Source: Bacillota bacterium
Lineage (GTDB): Bacteria; Bacillota; Clostridia; Christensenellales; CAG-138
DNA length: 64,000 nucleotides
NCBI GenBank assembly: GCA_023455425.1
Contig: JAEYCM010000013.1
Location: forward strand, 27,004 to 91,003
Direction of reading: 5' to 3'
Made by a program: the position numbers and the translations under genes. A model generated the notes under the pieces. It searched no databases. It saw only the letters and a list, made by a program, of their open reading frames with translations, and was not told where the DNA came from. Shown piece after piece: positions 1-8,672 of the stretch; the first letter of the stretch is position 1, and each line of letters starts with the position of its first letter.

Positions 1-1
1 C

Positions 2-625
2 ATCATAACCGATATTAAAATGCCCGACGCGGACGGCCTGACCATGCTGGCCGGTCTTCGCAGCGAGTTTCCGGATATGCAGGTGATCGTGCTTTCCGGC
101 CACAGCGATTTTGCGTACGCGCAGCAGGCCATATGCCTTGGCGTGCGCCGTTTTTTATTAAAGCCCTCCAAAATGGAGGAGATTGAAGAAGCGCTCCTTT
201 GCGCAACGGCCTATTTAAACGGCAAAGGCAAGGATGCCGCACAAGAGGAAACGTCGGAAGAACAGCTTACGGGCGCGGGCAGCTATGTCGTCCGGCAGGC
301 AATCGCCTACATGGAGGAACACTACGCCGAGCGGCTCACGCTTCAGACGGTAGCGGAGCACTGCTATGTGTCCCAATGGCACCTTTCCAAGCTGCTCAAC
401 AAGCACACGGATCAATCCTTCTACGATTTATTGAATACCATCCGCATTCACCGCGCGCAGGAGCTGTTAAAGGACCCCAGCTTGAAAATCAGCGAAATCT
501 GCGAACTGACGGGCTATGCGGACACCGCGCACTTTGCGCGGGTGTTCAAACGCATTGCGGGCATGAGCGCAAACGAATACCGCAACACCGTCTGCCGCCT
601 GCATAAGACCCGGCCTTCCATATAA
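2..625 (+). CDS. AraC-type two-component response regulator (5' end outside window)
   Basis: The reading frame is open at the left edge, so the start is missing. The first visible residues are the core of a receiver (REC) domain: the phospho-acceptor Asp of a TDIKMPD motif is encoded at 11-13, and the conserved receiver Lys of LLKPS follows. After an acidic linker comes an AraC/XylS C-terminal domain with two helix-turn-helix motifs (VAEHCYVSQWHLSKLLN and ISEICELTGYADTAHFARVFK). This is the YesN-type regulator usually paired with a YesM-like histidine kinase and sugar ABC transporters. Its position just before the chitobiose operon makes sensing of chitin oligosaccharides likely, but that is inference. 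A strong hairpin follows the gene. Confidence 0.9.
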   Translation: MITDIKMPDADGLTMLAGLRSEFPDMQVIVLSGHSDFAYAQQAICLGVRRFLLKPSKMEEIEEALLCATAYLNGKGKDAAQEETSEEQLTGAGSYVVRQAIAYMEEHYAERLTLQTVAEHCYVSQWHLSKLLNKHTDQSFYDLLNTIRIHRAQELLKDPSLKISEICELTGYADTAHFARVFKRIAGMSANEYRNTVCRLHKTRPSI

Positions 626-683
626 CGGATTTGCCTTTTTCTTGCCATATACCGTCATAAAAACCCGACAAGCAGAAGCAAAT

Positions 684-727
684 AATCGCAGCCTGAGCAC
701 TTTTTCAAAGTGCGGGCTGCGATTTAT
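684..727 (+). terminator. Intrinsic terminator after the response regulator
   Basis: The arms AATCGCAGCC (684-693) and GGCTGCGATT (715-724) enclose a second stem, GCACTTT/AAAGTGC. A short T-rich stretch follows. It lies between the regulator stop (625) and the phosphorylase start (792), so it ends the regulator transcript. It could also act as an attenuator if transcription normally reads through into the chitobiose genes. Confidence 0.75.
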
Positions 728-791
728 ACTTTATGTAGATATCACGCTAAGGCACTGTAGCCTTTCACACCAAAAATGCCGGAGGAATTGC

Positions 792-3179
792 ATGCAATAC
801 GGCCATTTTGATACCACAGCAAAAGAGTATGTCATCGACCGCGTGGACCTGCCCGTCTCCTGGACCAATTATATCGGCACAAAAGATATGTGCGGGGTAT
901 TCAACCATACGGCGGGGGGCTATCTCTTCTACAAATCTCCGGAATATCATCGCATTACGCGCTTTCGGCCCAACGGCGTTCCCATGGACGGCCCAGGGCA
1001 TTATGTCTATTTGCGGGATGATGAAACGGGCGAATACTGGAGCGTCTCCTGGCAGCCGGTAGGCAAACCGCTCGACGCGGCGCAGTATTCCTGCCGCCAC
1101 GGGCTTTCCTATACCGTTTATACCTGTGAGTATAACGGCATACGCGCCACGCAGAAGCTTTCCGTCGCGATGGACGATCCCGTGGAAATATGGGACGTTA
1201 CGCTGACGAATGTAAGCAGCCGGCCGCGCCGCATCAGCGTGTTTTCTTACTGCGAGTTCTCGTTCCACCACATCGCCATGGACAACCAGAACTTCCAGAT
1301 GAGCCTGTACGCAACGGGTTCCCGCTACGAGGACGGCGTCATCGAGCACGACCTCTACTACGAAGAAAACGGCTACCAGTTCTTTACCGCAAGCTTTACG
1401 CCGGATGGATTTGACTGCCTGCGGGACAGCTTTATCGGCCCCTATCATACGGAAAAGAACCCGCTTGCGGTGGAGCGCGGCGCATGCTCGAATAGTTTTG
1501 AAAAGGGCGGCAACCACTGTGGCGCGCTGCACAAGCAGTTTACTCTTAACGCAGGAGAAACAACGCGCTTTTTCTTCCTGCTGGGGGAAGGCAATGCGGA
1601 AGCGGGCCTTATTATGCGCGGGAAATACGCCAACGCGCAAGCCGTGGACGCACAGGGAAAGAAGCTTGCCGCGTTCTGGGAAGAGAAGCTTTCCCGCCTG
1701 CAAATAAAGACGCCCAATGGGGGCATGAACGAACTGCTCAACACCTGGACGCTGTACCAGAGCGAAATCAACGTGCTGTTTTCCCGTTTTTCCTCCTTCA
1801 TTGAGGTGGGCGGGCGCACGGGCCTAGGGTACCGCGATACCGCGCAGGACGCCATGACCATCCCGCACGCAGAGCCGGAAGGATGCAAAATGCGCATCCT
1901 GCAGTTGATGCGGGCGCTGACCTCCCATGGCTACGGCCTGCACCTGTTTGAGCCGAGATGGTTTGAGCCGGAGGAGGAAAAGCCCTTCAAGTCCCCCACC
2001 GTCATCCCCACGCCGGAAAAATCGAGCTATGTGCACGGCCTCAAGGACGCCTGTTCCGACGACGCGCTGTGGCTTGTCGGCGCAGTGGTGAACTATGTAA
2101 AGGAGACCGGGGATTTTAGCCTTCTTTCCACCGTACTCCCCTACGCGGATGAAGGGGAGGAAACGGTATACGGCCACCTCAAGCGCATTCTTTTATTTAC
2201 CGCGCGGGAAACCGGCCCCAACGGCATTGCAAAGGGGTTGCGGGCGGACTGGAACGACTGCCTGAATTTGGGCGGCGGCGAAAGCGCGATGGTGAGTTTT
2301 TTGCATTACTGGGCGCTTACCCAGTTCGTGGAGCTTGCGGAATATTTGGGACGCAAGGAAGACGCGGACTATTTTTCCTCCATGGCGCGGGATGTCAAGC
2401 GCCGCTGCGAGGAAGTATTGTGGGACGGCGCGTGGTACATCCGGGGCATCACGGCGGACGGACGCAAAATTGGAACCTCCGGGGATAAAGAGGGCAAGGT
2501 GCATCTGGAGAGCAACGCCTGGGCGGTGCTCTCCGGCGTGGCATCCCCCGAGCGTGCCAAAACCTGTATGGATGCGGTACGGGACTATCTCTTTACAGAA
2601 TACGGCCTGATGCTTAACGCCCCGCCCTACACCGAACCCGACGAAGGCATCGGCTTTGTCACGCGCGTGTATCCGGGCGTAAAGGAGAACGGCGCGATAT
2701 TCTCGCATCCCAACCCGTGGGCATGGGCCGCGGAATGCCTCTTAGGCCGCGGAGAGATTGCCATGACGTACTATGACGCGCTCTCCCCCTACAACCAGAA
2801 CAATAAAATTGAAATTCGCCAGGCCGAGCCCTATACCTACTGCCAGTTCATCATGGGCCGCGGGCACACGGCGTTTGGCCGCGCGCGCCACCCGTTTATG
2901 ACGGGCAGCGCGGGCTGGGCGTACTTTAGCGCCACGCAATATATGCTCGGCGTCAGGCCGGGGTTTGACGGGCTTACAATCGACCCCTGCATCCCAAAAG
3001 ACTGGAACGGCTTTTCCGTTACGCGCGTCTACCGCGGCGGAACGTACCATATCCGGGTAAGCAATCCGCGCGGCGTGGAAAAGGGCATTTCGTCCATTAC
3101 GGCCGACGGCCTGCGGGTTCATAAAATTCCGCTGCTCAAGGCCGGCGAATCGTGCGATATCGTCATCGAAATGGGGTAA
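792..3179 (+). CDS. chbP: N,N'-diacetylchitobiose phosphorylase (GH94)
   Basis: This 795-residue protein cleaves chitobiose (GlcNAc2) with phosphate to give GlcNAc-1-phosphate and GlcNAc in the cytoplasm. It resembles, from memory, Vibrio chitobiose phosphorylase along its whole length and is of similar size (about 800 aa). The N-terminus MQYGHFDTTAKEYVI, the segment SPEYHRITRFRPN, the general-acid region GLRADWNDCLNLGGGES (Asp near residue 486-489) and the C-terminal GFDGLTIDPCIP are all typical of the chitobiose branch of GH94 rather than cellobiose phosphorylase. The frame stays open upstream to 642, but ATG 792 has a GGAGGA ribosome site at 781-786 and gives the family N-terminus. It is followed 4 bp later by a phosphohexomutase. 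No signal peptide is seen, so the sugar must be imported by a transporter outside the window. Confidence 0.92.
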   Translation: MQYGHFDTTAKEYVIDRVDLPVSWTNYIGTKDMCGVFNHTAGGYLFYKSPEYHRITRFRPNGVPMDGPGHYVYLRDDETGEYWSVSWQPVGKPLDAAQYSCRHGLSYTVYTCEYNGIRATQKLSVAMDDPVEIWDVTLTNVSSRPRRISVFSYCEFSFHHIAMDNQNFQMSLYATGSRYEDGVIEHDLYYEENGYQFFTASFTPDGFDCLRDSFIGPYHTEKNPLAVERGACSNSFEKGGNHCGALHKQFTLNAGETTRFFFLLGEGNAEAGLIMRGKYANAQAVDAQGKKLAAFWEEKLSRLQIKTPNGGMNELLNTWTLYQSEINVLFSRFSSFIEVGGRTGLGYRDTAQDAMTIPHAEPEGCKMRILQLMRALTSHGYGLHLFEPRWFEPEEEKPFKSPTVIPTPEKSSYVHGLKDACSDDALWLVGAVVNYVKETGDFSLLSTVLPYADEGEETVYGHLKRILLFTARETGPNGIAKGLRADWNDCLNLGGGESAMVSFLHYWALTQFVELAEYLGRKEDADYFSSMARDVKRRCEEVLWDGAWYIRGITADGRKIGTSGDKEGKVHLESNAWAVLSGVASPERAKTCMDAVRDYLFTEYGLMLNAPPYTEPDEGIGFVTRVYPGVKENGAIFSHPNPWAWAAECLLGRGEIAMTYYDALSPYNQNNKIEIRQAEPYTYCQFIMGRGHTAFGRARHPFMTGSAGWAYFSATQYMLGVRPGFDGLTIDPCIPKDWNGFSVTRVYRGGTYHIRVSNPRGVEKGISSITADGLRVHKIPLLKAGESCDIVIEMG

Positions 3180-3183
3180 CACT

Positions 3184-4599
3184 ATGATCAAGTTCGGAAC
3201 GGGCGGCTGGCGCGCCATTATCGCGGATGAGTTTACAAAGGCCAACCTGCAGCTCCTGGTCAGCGGCCTTTGCCGCATGATGCAGGACGAAGGAAAAGCC
3301 GAAAAAGGCGTGTGCATCGGCTACGACCGCCGCTTTTTATCCAAAGAGGCCGCCATGTGGGCCGCCGAGGTGTTTGCGGGAAACGGCGTCCTCTGCAGGA
3401 TTTTGGACCGCGAGGCGCCGACCCCGCTCATCATGTATACCGTAAAGTTATACGGACTGGAGTACGGGCTTGCCATCACCGCCAGCCACAACCCGGCCAT
3501 CTACAACGGCGTAAAGCTGTTCACCGCCGGGGGACGGGACGCGGAAGAAACCGTCACGAGAAAACTGGAGGGCTATATTGAGCGGGTACAGGAAGCCAAT
3601 ATCCTTCCCTATCCGCAAGGCCGCTCGGCAGGGTTGGTTGAGGAAATCAACCCGCAGAACGCGTATATTGACAGCATCCTCTCTTTGGTGGATGTGGAAG
3701 CCATCAAGACGGCACGGTTAAAGATCTCCTTCGACCCGATGTTCGGCGTAAGCCAGACGAGCCTCCGCACCATATTGCTGACCGCGCGCTGCGAAGTATA
3801 CGCCATACACGAGCGGCACGACACGCTCTTTGGCGGCAGGCTCCCCGCGCCCAATGTGGACACGCTCAACTCGTTAAGCAACTTTGTGATGGAAAACAAC
3901 TGCGATATCGGCATCGCCACCGACGGGGATGCCGACCGCATCGGCGTCATCGACGACAAAGGCGTGTTTGTGCACCCTAACCGGCTGCTTGTGCTTCTAT
4001 ACTACTATCTCATGCAGTACCGCGGCTGGCGCGGTCCGGTGGTGCGCAACAACTCCACCACGCACCTGTTGGACAAGGTGGCGCAGGGGTATGGCGAGGT
4101 CTGCTATGAAGTGCCGGTGGGCTTTAAGCACATCTCCTCCAAGATGGAGGAGGTCGGCGCGATCATCGGGGGCGAATCCTCCGGCGGCCTTACCGTAAAG
4201 GGGCATATCCGGGGCAAGGACGGCATTTATGCCGCCGCCCTGCTTGCGGAAATGATGGCGAAGACGGGCAAGCGGCTTTCCGAACTTTACCGTGAAATCA
4301 CCGACCGGTTCGGTTCGGTCTATACCGCGGAGGCGGAGCTGCTGCTCACGCCTAAGCTCAAAGAAAACCTCAGCCGGAGGTTACTGGAGGAAAAAGAGCT
4401 TCCGCGCTTCCCGTTTGAGATCCAGAAGGTCTCGTATCTTGACGGCTGCAAGGTCTATTTCGCAAACGGCGGCTGGGTGGTGGCGCGTTTCTCCGGTACG
4501 GAACCGTTGCTGCGGCTGTGCAGCGAAATGGCGACCGAACAGGACGCCTTAGCGTGCATCCGTCTATTTCAAAGCATACTCGAGGGGGTGGCGGCATGA
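3184..4599 (+). CDS. Phosphohexomutase, probably acting on GlcNAc-1-phosphate
   Basis: This 471-residue alpha-D-phosphohexomutase shows the four family signatures in order: the catalytic phosphoserine loop TASHNPAIYNG (about residue 100), the Mg-binding loop DGDADRIGV, the sugar-binding loop GGESSGGL and the phosphate-binding loop FSGTEPLLRL. It belongs to the phosphoglucomutase/phosphomannomutase family. Substrate cannot be read from the motifs. The gene sits between chitobiose phosphorylase (4 bp upstream) and nagB (ATGA overlap), so conversion of GlcNAc-1-P to GlcNAc-6-P is the most economical proposal. A phosphoglucomutase role remains possible. Confidence 0.87.
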   Translation: MIKFGTGGWRAIIADEFTKANLQLLVSGLCRMMQDEGKAEKGVCIGYDRRFLSKEAAMWAAEVFAGNGVLCRILDREAPTPLIMYTVKLYGLEYGLAITASHNPAIYNGVKLFTAGGRDAEETVTRKLEGYIERVQEANILPYPQGRSAGLVEEINPQNAYIDSILSLVDVEAIKTARLKISFDPMFGVSQTSLRTILLTARCEVYAIHERHDTLFGGRLPAPNVDTLNSLSNFVMENNCDIGIATDGDADRIGVIDDKGVFVHPNRLLVLLYYYLMQYRGWRGPVVRNNSTTHLLDKVAQGYGEVCYEVPVGFKHISSKMEEVGAIIGGESSGGLTVKGHIRGKDGIYAAALLAEMMAKTGKRLSELYREITDRFGSVYTAEAELLLTPKLKENLSRRLLEEKELPRFPFEIQKVSYLDGCKVYFANGGWVVARFSGTEPLLRLCSEMATEQDALACIRLFQSILEGVAA

Positions 4600-5321
4600 A
4601 AGTCATCAAAATGCCGGATTATCTTGGCATGAGCAGGCAGGCTGCAAATATTCTTTCCGCGCAGGTCATCATGAAACCAAATAGCGTACTCGGCCTTGCT
4701 ACGGGGTCTACGCCCATCGGCGTATACAAACAGCTTGTAGAGTGGTACAAGAAGGGCGATATCGATTTTTCGCAAGTTTGCACCGTCAATCTGGACGAAT
4801 ACTGCGGCTTAGCGCCCGAGCACGAGCAGAGCTACGCCCACTTTATGTGGGAGCATCTGTTTTCCCACATCAACATCAAAAAAGAGAACGTCCATCTCCC
4901 CAACGGGCTTGAAGCGGACGCGGAAAAGGAATGCGCGCGCTACAACACGCTACTTGAGGAGCTTGGCTTTATCGACCTGCAGCTATTGGGCATCGGCCAC
5001 AACGGGCATATCGGCTTTAACGAACCGGGGCATGCGTTCGCGCTTGAAACCCACCGGGTCAAGCTGACCGAAAGCACGGTAAAGGCCAATTCCCGCCTGT
5101 TTGAAAGCATAACGGATATGCCCCAATATGCCTACAGCATGGGCATCAAATCCATCATGCAGGCGCGGCGCATACTCGTCATCGTTTCGGGTGCGGACAA
5201 GGCCGATATAGTCAAAGAAGCGTTCACGGGCGAGGTTTCCCCCGCCGTACCCGCTTCCGTACTGCAGCTTCATCCCGGCGTGACGCTGGTGGGGGATGAG
5301 GCGGCGCTATCCAAGCTGTAA
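4596..5321 (+). CDS. nagB: Glucosamine-6-phosphate deaminase
   Basis: This 241-residue NagB converts glucosamine-6-phosphate to fructose-6-phosphate and ammonia. Recognised features are the N-terminal phosphate-binding LGLATGSTPIGVY, the catalytic LDEYCGL and the active-site GIGHNGHIGFNEPG. The start is the ATG that overlaps the mutase stop (ATGA). A longer frame begins at 4518 but would overlap the mutase widely. It completes a route from chitobiose to glycolysis together with the two upstream genes, except that the N-acetylglucosamine-6-phosphate deacetylase (NagA) is not in this window. Confidence 0.95.
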   Translation: MKVIKMPDYLGMSRQAANILSAQVIMKPNSVLGLATGSTPIGVYKQLVEWYKKGDIDFSQVCTVNLDEYCGLAPEHEQSYAHFMWEHLFSHINIKKENVHLPNGLEADAEKECARYNTLLEELGFIDLQLLGIGHNGHIGFNEPGHAFALETHRVKLTESTVKANSRLFESITDMPQYAYSMGIKSIMQARRILVIVSGADKADIVKEAFTGEVSPAVPASVLQLHPGVTLVGDEAALSKL

Positions 5322-5381
5322 CAAACGCAATCAAACCAAGCATAGGCAAAGGCCGGAGTTTGCGGTAGTGTCATAGAGAAC

Positions 5382-5418
5382 GGCGGACTGTATCGCAAGC
5401 GAAACGGCCCGCCTTTTT
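5382..5418 (+). terminator. Probable intrinsic terminator of the chitobiose operon
   Basis: GGCGG (5382-5386) pairs with CCGCC (5409-5413) around an inner TCGC-AA-GCGA stem, followed by TTTTT. It lies 60 bp after the nagB stop. The rest of the 5322-5599 interval holds no convincing gene; there is a second GC-rich inverted segment near 5480-5510. Confidence 0.6.
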
Positions 5419-5599
5419 CCCCCTCTGACGAGGGAGGCTTTATTGCCAAGTACCATAGTCTGAATTCCCGCCCTCAGATATTGGGGGCAAAAATAATGCC
5501 CCTGCGGGCCTGTGTTTGTCATACGCGCTATGCTCGCAGGCTTGCTTAGGAAAGGATGAAATCAATAAGGAAAAGCATGCACCTGCTCCGTGTGGCAAG

Positions 5600-6112
5600 C
5601 TACAGCTCAATATCCACGTGATATGTATCGTCAATCAATATGTAATCGCATCCATATTTTTTACACAGTTCCAAATTTAAAGCGTTTTCCAGCACCAGCC
5701 TTTCCTGCGTAATCCATGAATCATCAGAACGCATTTCTACCATATTGGCATACGCCCGAATGTCCGAAAAGTGGTTGGAGATATACCGTTCTGTCATGAT
5801 AAGACAATAATAGCGAATGTTCTTCATGTATTCGTCGGTAAAGCTGCTTTGCCAATCGAATGGGATGTAGCATCCTTCTACTATCAGATTCTGCTTATTT
5901 TCGATTGCGGTTTTTATTATTTCACTTACGATCGGCCATAGGTAGCCTGTCAGCAAGCCGTTATCTTCCGGCGTAAGGTTTGTCTGCCCGCTGCGAATTA
6001 ACCCCATCTTCAAATGGTCGATTGACAAGTAAGGGTAATGGAATTTTTCAAGCAATTTCTGCGCCAAAAGCGTTTTGCCTGTATGTGAACTGCCGGCTAT
6101 CAAAACTATCAT
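5600..6112 (-). CDS. Small P-loop kinase/AAA-like nucleotide-binding protein
   Basis: This 170-residue protein starts with a Walker A motif, MIVLIAGSSHTGKTLLA, then a DHLK segment and the family-like VEGCYIP strand. The layout matches small AAA_33/zeta-toxin-like or adenylate-kinase-like phosphotransferases, which phosphorylate small molecules or nucleotides. The specific substrate is unknown. The start at 6112 puts the P-loop at the N-terminus; a longer frame to 6286 adds residues that overlap the repeat described below and are not protein-like. It stands alone between the chitobiose operon and aroE. Confidence 0.7.
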   Translation of the reverse strand: MIVLIAGSSHTGKTLLAQKLLEKFHYPYLSIDHLKMGLIRSGQTNLTPEDNGLLTGYLWPIVSEIIKTAIENKQNLIVEGCYIPFDWQSSFTDEYMKNIRYYCLIMTERYISNHFSDIRAYANMVEMRSDDSWITQERLVLENALNLELCKKYGCDYILIDDTYHVDIEL

Positions 6113-6214
6113 AAAAACAACCCGCCTTATATATACTTCAGTCGTTCGGCTTATCTTTGTACAGAATAGCAAGTCAGAAGGCGTACCGCAACAGTTCTCT
6201 GTCACAGCACGCCT

Positions 6215-6345
6215 CAGGGGCTTTGCCCCCGAACCCTCATCCAAGGGCCAGTGCCCCTCGGGAATCCCGATATCGGAATATCCCATTCTGGGTCCTTAGG
6301 GCCGTAACGGCCCTAAGCGGAAGTTTGGATGCAGCGCCTCCAACG
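6215..6345 (+). repeat. Dispersed multi-hairpin repeat, copy A
   Basis: A chain of small hairpins: AGGGGCTTTGCCCCC (6216-6230), CCAAGGGCCAGTGCCCCTCGG (as two arms, 6241-6261), a GATATCGGAATATC segment, TTAGGGCC-GTAAC-GGCCCTAA (6296-6316) and a GCGG...TTTGGATGCAGCGCCTCCAACG tail. The same elements occur in the same order at 29958-30103. It occupies most of the gap between the P-loop gene and the aroE-like gene. No protein is encoded. Confidence 0.8.
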
Positions 6346-6369
6346 TCCCTCCGTTTTGTCTGACCATTC

Positions 6370-7215
6370 TTATGCAAACTCTTTTTCAAGCGCCGCGTAC
6401 ATCACGTCCGTGGGCGCGTCCTCTCCCGTCCACAGCTTAAACCCGATGGCGCCCTGCTCCACCAGCATGGAAAGGCCGTCGTACGTTACCGCGCCCCGCA
6501 CCTTGGCCTTCTGCAAAAAGAGCGTATTCGCCGGGTTGGGGATGATGTCCTGTACGATCATATCCGGCGTGATATCCTCATAGCAGATATCCGGCACGCT
6601 CGGGTCGGGATATAAGCCGATGGAGGTGGCGTTGATGAGGATATCGCATTTAGGGATACGGAGGCCCGGCTCCCACACAAACGCTTCCGCTTTGCAGGCG
6701 GTGTTTTGATTGACAACGACCGCGATCTCCTCCGCCTTATATAGCGTCCTATTATATATCAGAATGCGCGCGCAGCCCGCAAGCGCGCACTCCACAGAGA
6801 TCGCGCGGGAAGCGCCGCCTGCGCCCAGTATGACTGCGGTCTTGCCGCTTAACGACACGCCCTTTTTCCGCATGCCCTCCACAAAGCCCGCGCCATCCGT
6901 ATTGTCTCCATAGAGAACTCCGTCCCGGTTGGCGACGGTATTGATGGCCCCGATGAGCTTTGCCTTATCGCTAAGTTCATCCACGTACTTCATGGCCTCC
7001 ACCTTGTGCGGCACCGTCAGGTTGACGCCGCCAAAGCGCATCGCCCGCAAGCCTTCAAAGGCGGCTTTGAGCTGGGCGGGTTCCACCAGAAGGTTCAGAT
7101 ATCTCCAGTTCAAATTCTTTGCCTGAAACGCCGCTTCCTGCATGATGCCGCTGGGGTTTTCATCCACCGGGCAGCCGAATACGCCGGTCAGCTCCGCGCG
7201 GTAGTTTTTTTCCAT
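6370..7215 (-). CDS. aroE: Shikimate dehydrogenase family protein
   Basis: This 281-residue member of the AroE family reduces 3-dehydroshikimate (or a related compound such as quinate) with NAD(P)H. The catalytic Lys of NLTVPHK (K71), the Asp of DNTDGAGF (D107) and the dinucleotide loop GAGGAS (131-136) followed by NRT are present. The N-terminal substrate-binding motif, usually HSxSPxMHN, reads VDENPSGIMQEA here, so the usual Ser pair is altered. This suggests a paralogue with a different acid substrate rather than the housekeeping enzyme. The start has a clear AGGAGG site 8 bp upstream. No other aromatic-pathway gene is nearby. Confidence 0.82.
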   Translation of the reverse strand: MEKNYRAELTGVFGCPVDENPSGIMQEAAFQAKNLNWRYLNLLVEPAQLKAAFEGLRAMRFGGVNLTVPHKVEAMKYVDELSDKAKLIGAINTVANRDGVLYGDNTDGAGFVEGMRKKGVSLSGKTAVILGAGGASRAISVECALAGCARILIYNRTLYKAEEIAVVVNQNTACKAEAFVWEPGLRIPKCDILINATSIGLYPDPSVPDICYEDITPDMIVQDIIPNPANTLFLQKAKVRGAVTYDGLSMLVEQGAIGFKLWTGEDAPTDVMYAALEKEFA

Positions 7216-7283
7216 GGTCGGTTTCCTCCTAAGTCTGTCGTTTCAACTCATTGTATCATCGGGTCCTTGCGCTTTCAACGCAG

Positions 7284-7312
7284 CAAAAAACGGGCGGCAT
7301 TGGGCCGCCCGC
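7284..7312 (-). terminator. Intrinsic terminator of the ferritin-like gene
   Basis: On the minus strand, CGGGCGGC pairs with GCCGCCCG around a short loop and is followed by TTTTTT. It lies directly downstream of the gene ending at 7329 and upstream of the aroE-like start. Confidence 0.85.
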
Positions 7313-7328
7313 TTCAACCGTTTTCCAG

Positions 7329-8576
7329 CTATGCGTTTGCGGTGCGCGCGATATCCGTATTGTCCTTGGTGCGGTCGGTCAGCGCCTGGACGGGATTGGG
7401 TCCGACTTCTGCGCGGTAATCGGTATTAAACTGCTGGAGATGGCGGTCGATCACCACATGGCTCGCGACCGCGCCAAGATCATGATTGACCCGGTTCTGG
7501 AAAGTAAAGAACTCATGCGAGGAAGGAATTCTCGTAACCTCCGCGTAGTCTTCCCGGTCAGCTGTGAGCAATATCTGGCTGCCCAGCACCTGGCGCACAT
7601 AATCCCGCGTATCATGGAGCTGCAGCAACTTCGGGAAATCACCGCCGGGGATAACGGACTGCCACTCCTTGTTCTCATATTTTTGTAACAGCTCCGCCGC
7701 TTTATGAAGCTGCGCGACTTCCTGCGTAAAGTGCATTTCCCAGATGGATTTCACGCTCGGGTCCAGCTCATCCTGATAGAACGAATAGTAGAGATAGCAT
7801 TCCATATACTCGTGCATCAGCAGGCTTTCGAGCCATGTCGCGTTGGGATCGAGCAGGGAACCGTAATGGCTTACATGCTGCTCCTCGATCTGGGCGATTT
7901 CAAGGTAGAGCTTCCGCCCGAGATCGTTCTGATAGGTGTTGCCGATATTCATATAAAAGTTCATCGTCTGCTGCTCGCCCGCGGTGATGATGAGCGTGTT
8001 GAGCTTTGTCTGGATATTCGCCGTTTTACAGTCGATATGCCGTTTGACGGAATCATACGGGTGCCTGTGCTCCGCAATCGTCGGGCGGCCCGGCGTGATT
8101 TCCACATAGCTCTTCACCAGACCCTCCGCCGGAATGTTCGCGTCAAGGTCCAGAAGATTGGAATACCGGTACAGATGGTCAAAATCCTCCAGCAACGCGA
8201 AATCGAGCGCCTGCTTGACATATGCGTCCGGCTCGTTCTCCGCAAGCCAGGCCGTCAAATCCACCGCCACATGCTCGTAGCCGATAGTGGTTTCGAGCGC
8301 CGTTTCGTCTATGGGCTTGAGCCAGTTGATGTGCTTCTGCTGCAGCTGCTCCACCCTCCGGGAAAGCGCCACCTCGCGCCGCACGTCGTTATCCGTGCAG
8401 TGGCGGTGGAGCTGGTGCTTGAACATGACGCTTTCCACCTCGATACCGTTCATCAATATGATGCGGACCTTGGTATAGGGGTCTACCGTACGTTTATCGT
8501 AGGGCTTGGGATAGACGGTGGACCAATCCATAATTCCTTCAAATACGGGTACGGGCTTTTCCAGAAACGGATTCAT
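7329..8576 (-). CDS. Ferritin-like (diiron) domain protein of unknown function
   Basis: This 415-residue soluble protein carries a central helical region with the spaced acidic and histidine pattern of ferritin-like diiron proteins: LLEDFDHLYRYS, then IAQIEEQHVSHYGSLL (an ExxH-like pair), HEYMECYLYY and HFTQEVAQLHKAAELL. Its N-terminal 100 residues contain other conserved-looking His and Glu residues. I do not recognise a characterised homologue. ATG 8576 is preferred because AAGGAG lies 8 bp upstream; the GTG at 8585 lies almost on top of that site. It is divergent from the xanthine-dehydrogenase genes across a gap of about 95 bp, so a shared redox or oxygen-protection context is possible but unproven. 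Confidence 0.65.
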   Translation of the reverse strand: MNPFLEKPVPVFEGIMDWSTVYPKPYDKRTVDPYTKVRIILMNGIEVESVMFKHQLHRHCTDNDVRREVALSRRVEQLQQKHINWLKPIDETALETTIGYEHVAVDLTAWLAENEPDAYVKQALDFALLEDFDHLYRYSNLLDLDANIPAEGLVKSYVEITPGRPTIAEHRHPYDSVKRHIDCKTANIQTKLNTLIITAGEQQTMNFYMNIGNTYQNDLGRKLYLEIAQIEEQHVSHYGSLLDPNATWLESLLMHEYMECYLYYSFYQDELDPSVKSIWEMHFTQEVAQLHKAAELLQKYENKEWQSVIPGGDFPKLLQLHDTRDYVRQVLGSQILLTADREDYAEVTRIPSSHEFFTFQNRVNHDLGAVASHVVIDRHLQQFNTDYRAEVGPNPVQALTDRTKDNTDIARTANA

Positions 8577-8672
8577 TGCGCACACTCCTTCTGCCTTTTG
8601 TTTTGGTTAATCTGTCCAAAGTTGCACAGACTATGTAAAAATCCGGCATTTGATATGGAAGGAATTATCTTT

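Noticed and set aside
642..791. In-frame upstream extension of the chitobiose phosphorylase
   Set aside because: It crosses the terminator hairpin and has no ribosome site; ATG 792 has GGAGGA and gives the family N-terminus.
5331..5634. Short minus-strand open frames after nagB
   Set aside because: No ribosome sites, no family-like sequence, and they cross the nagB terminator.
7704..8654. Long plus-strand open frame continuous with the molybdenum subunit
   Set aside because: It is antisense to the ferritin-like gene and encodes nothing recognisable; the hydroxylase homology begins only after 8673.
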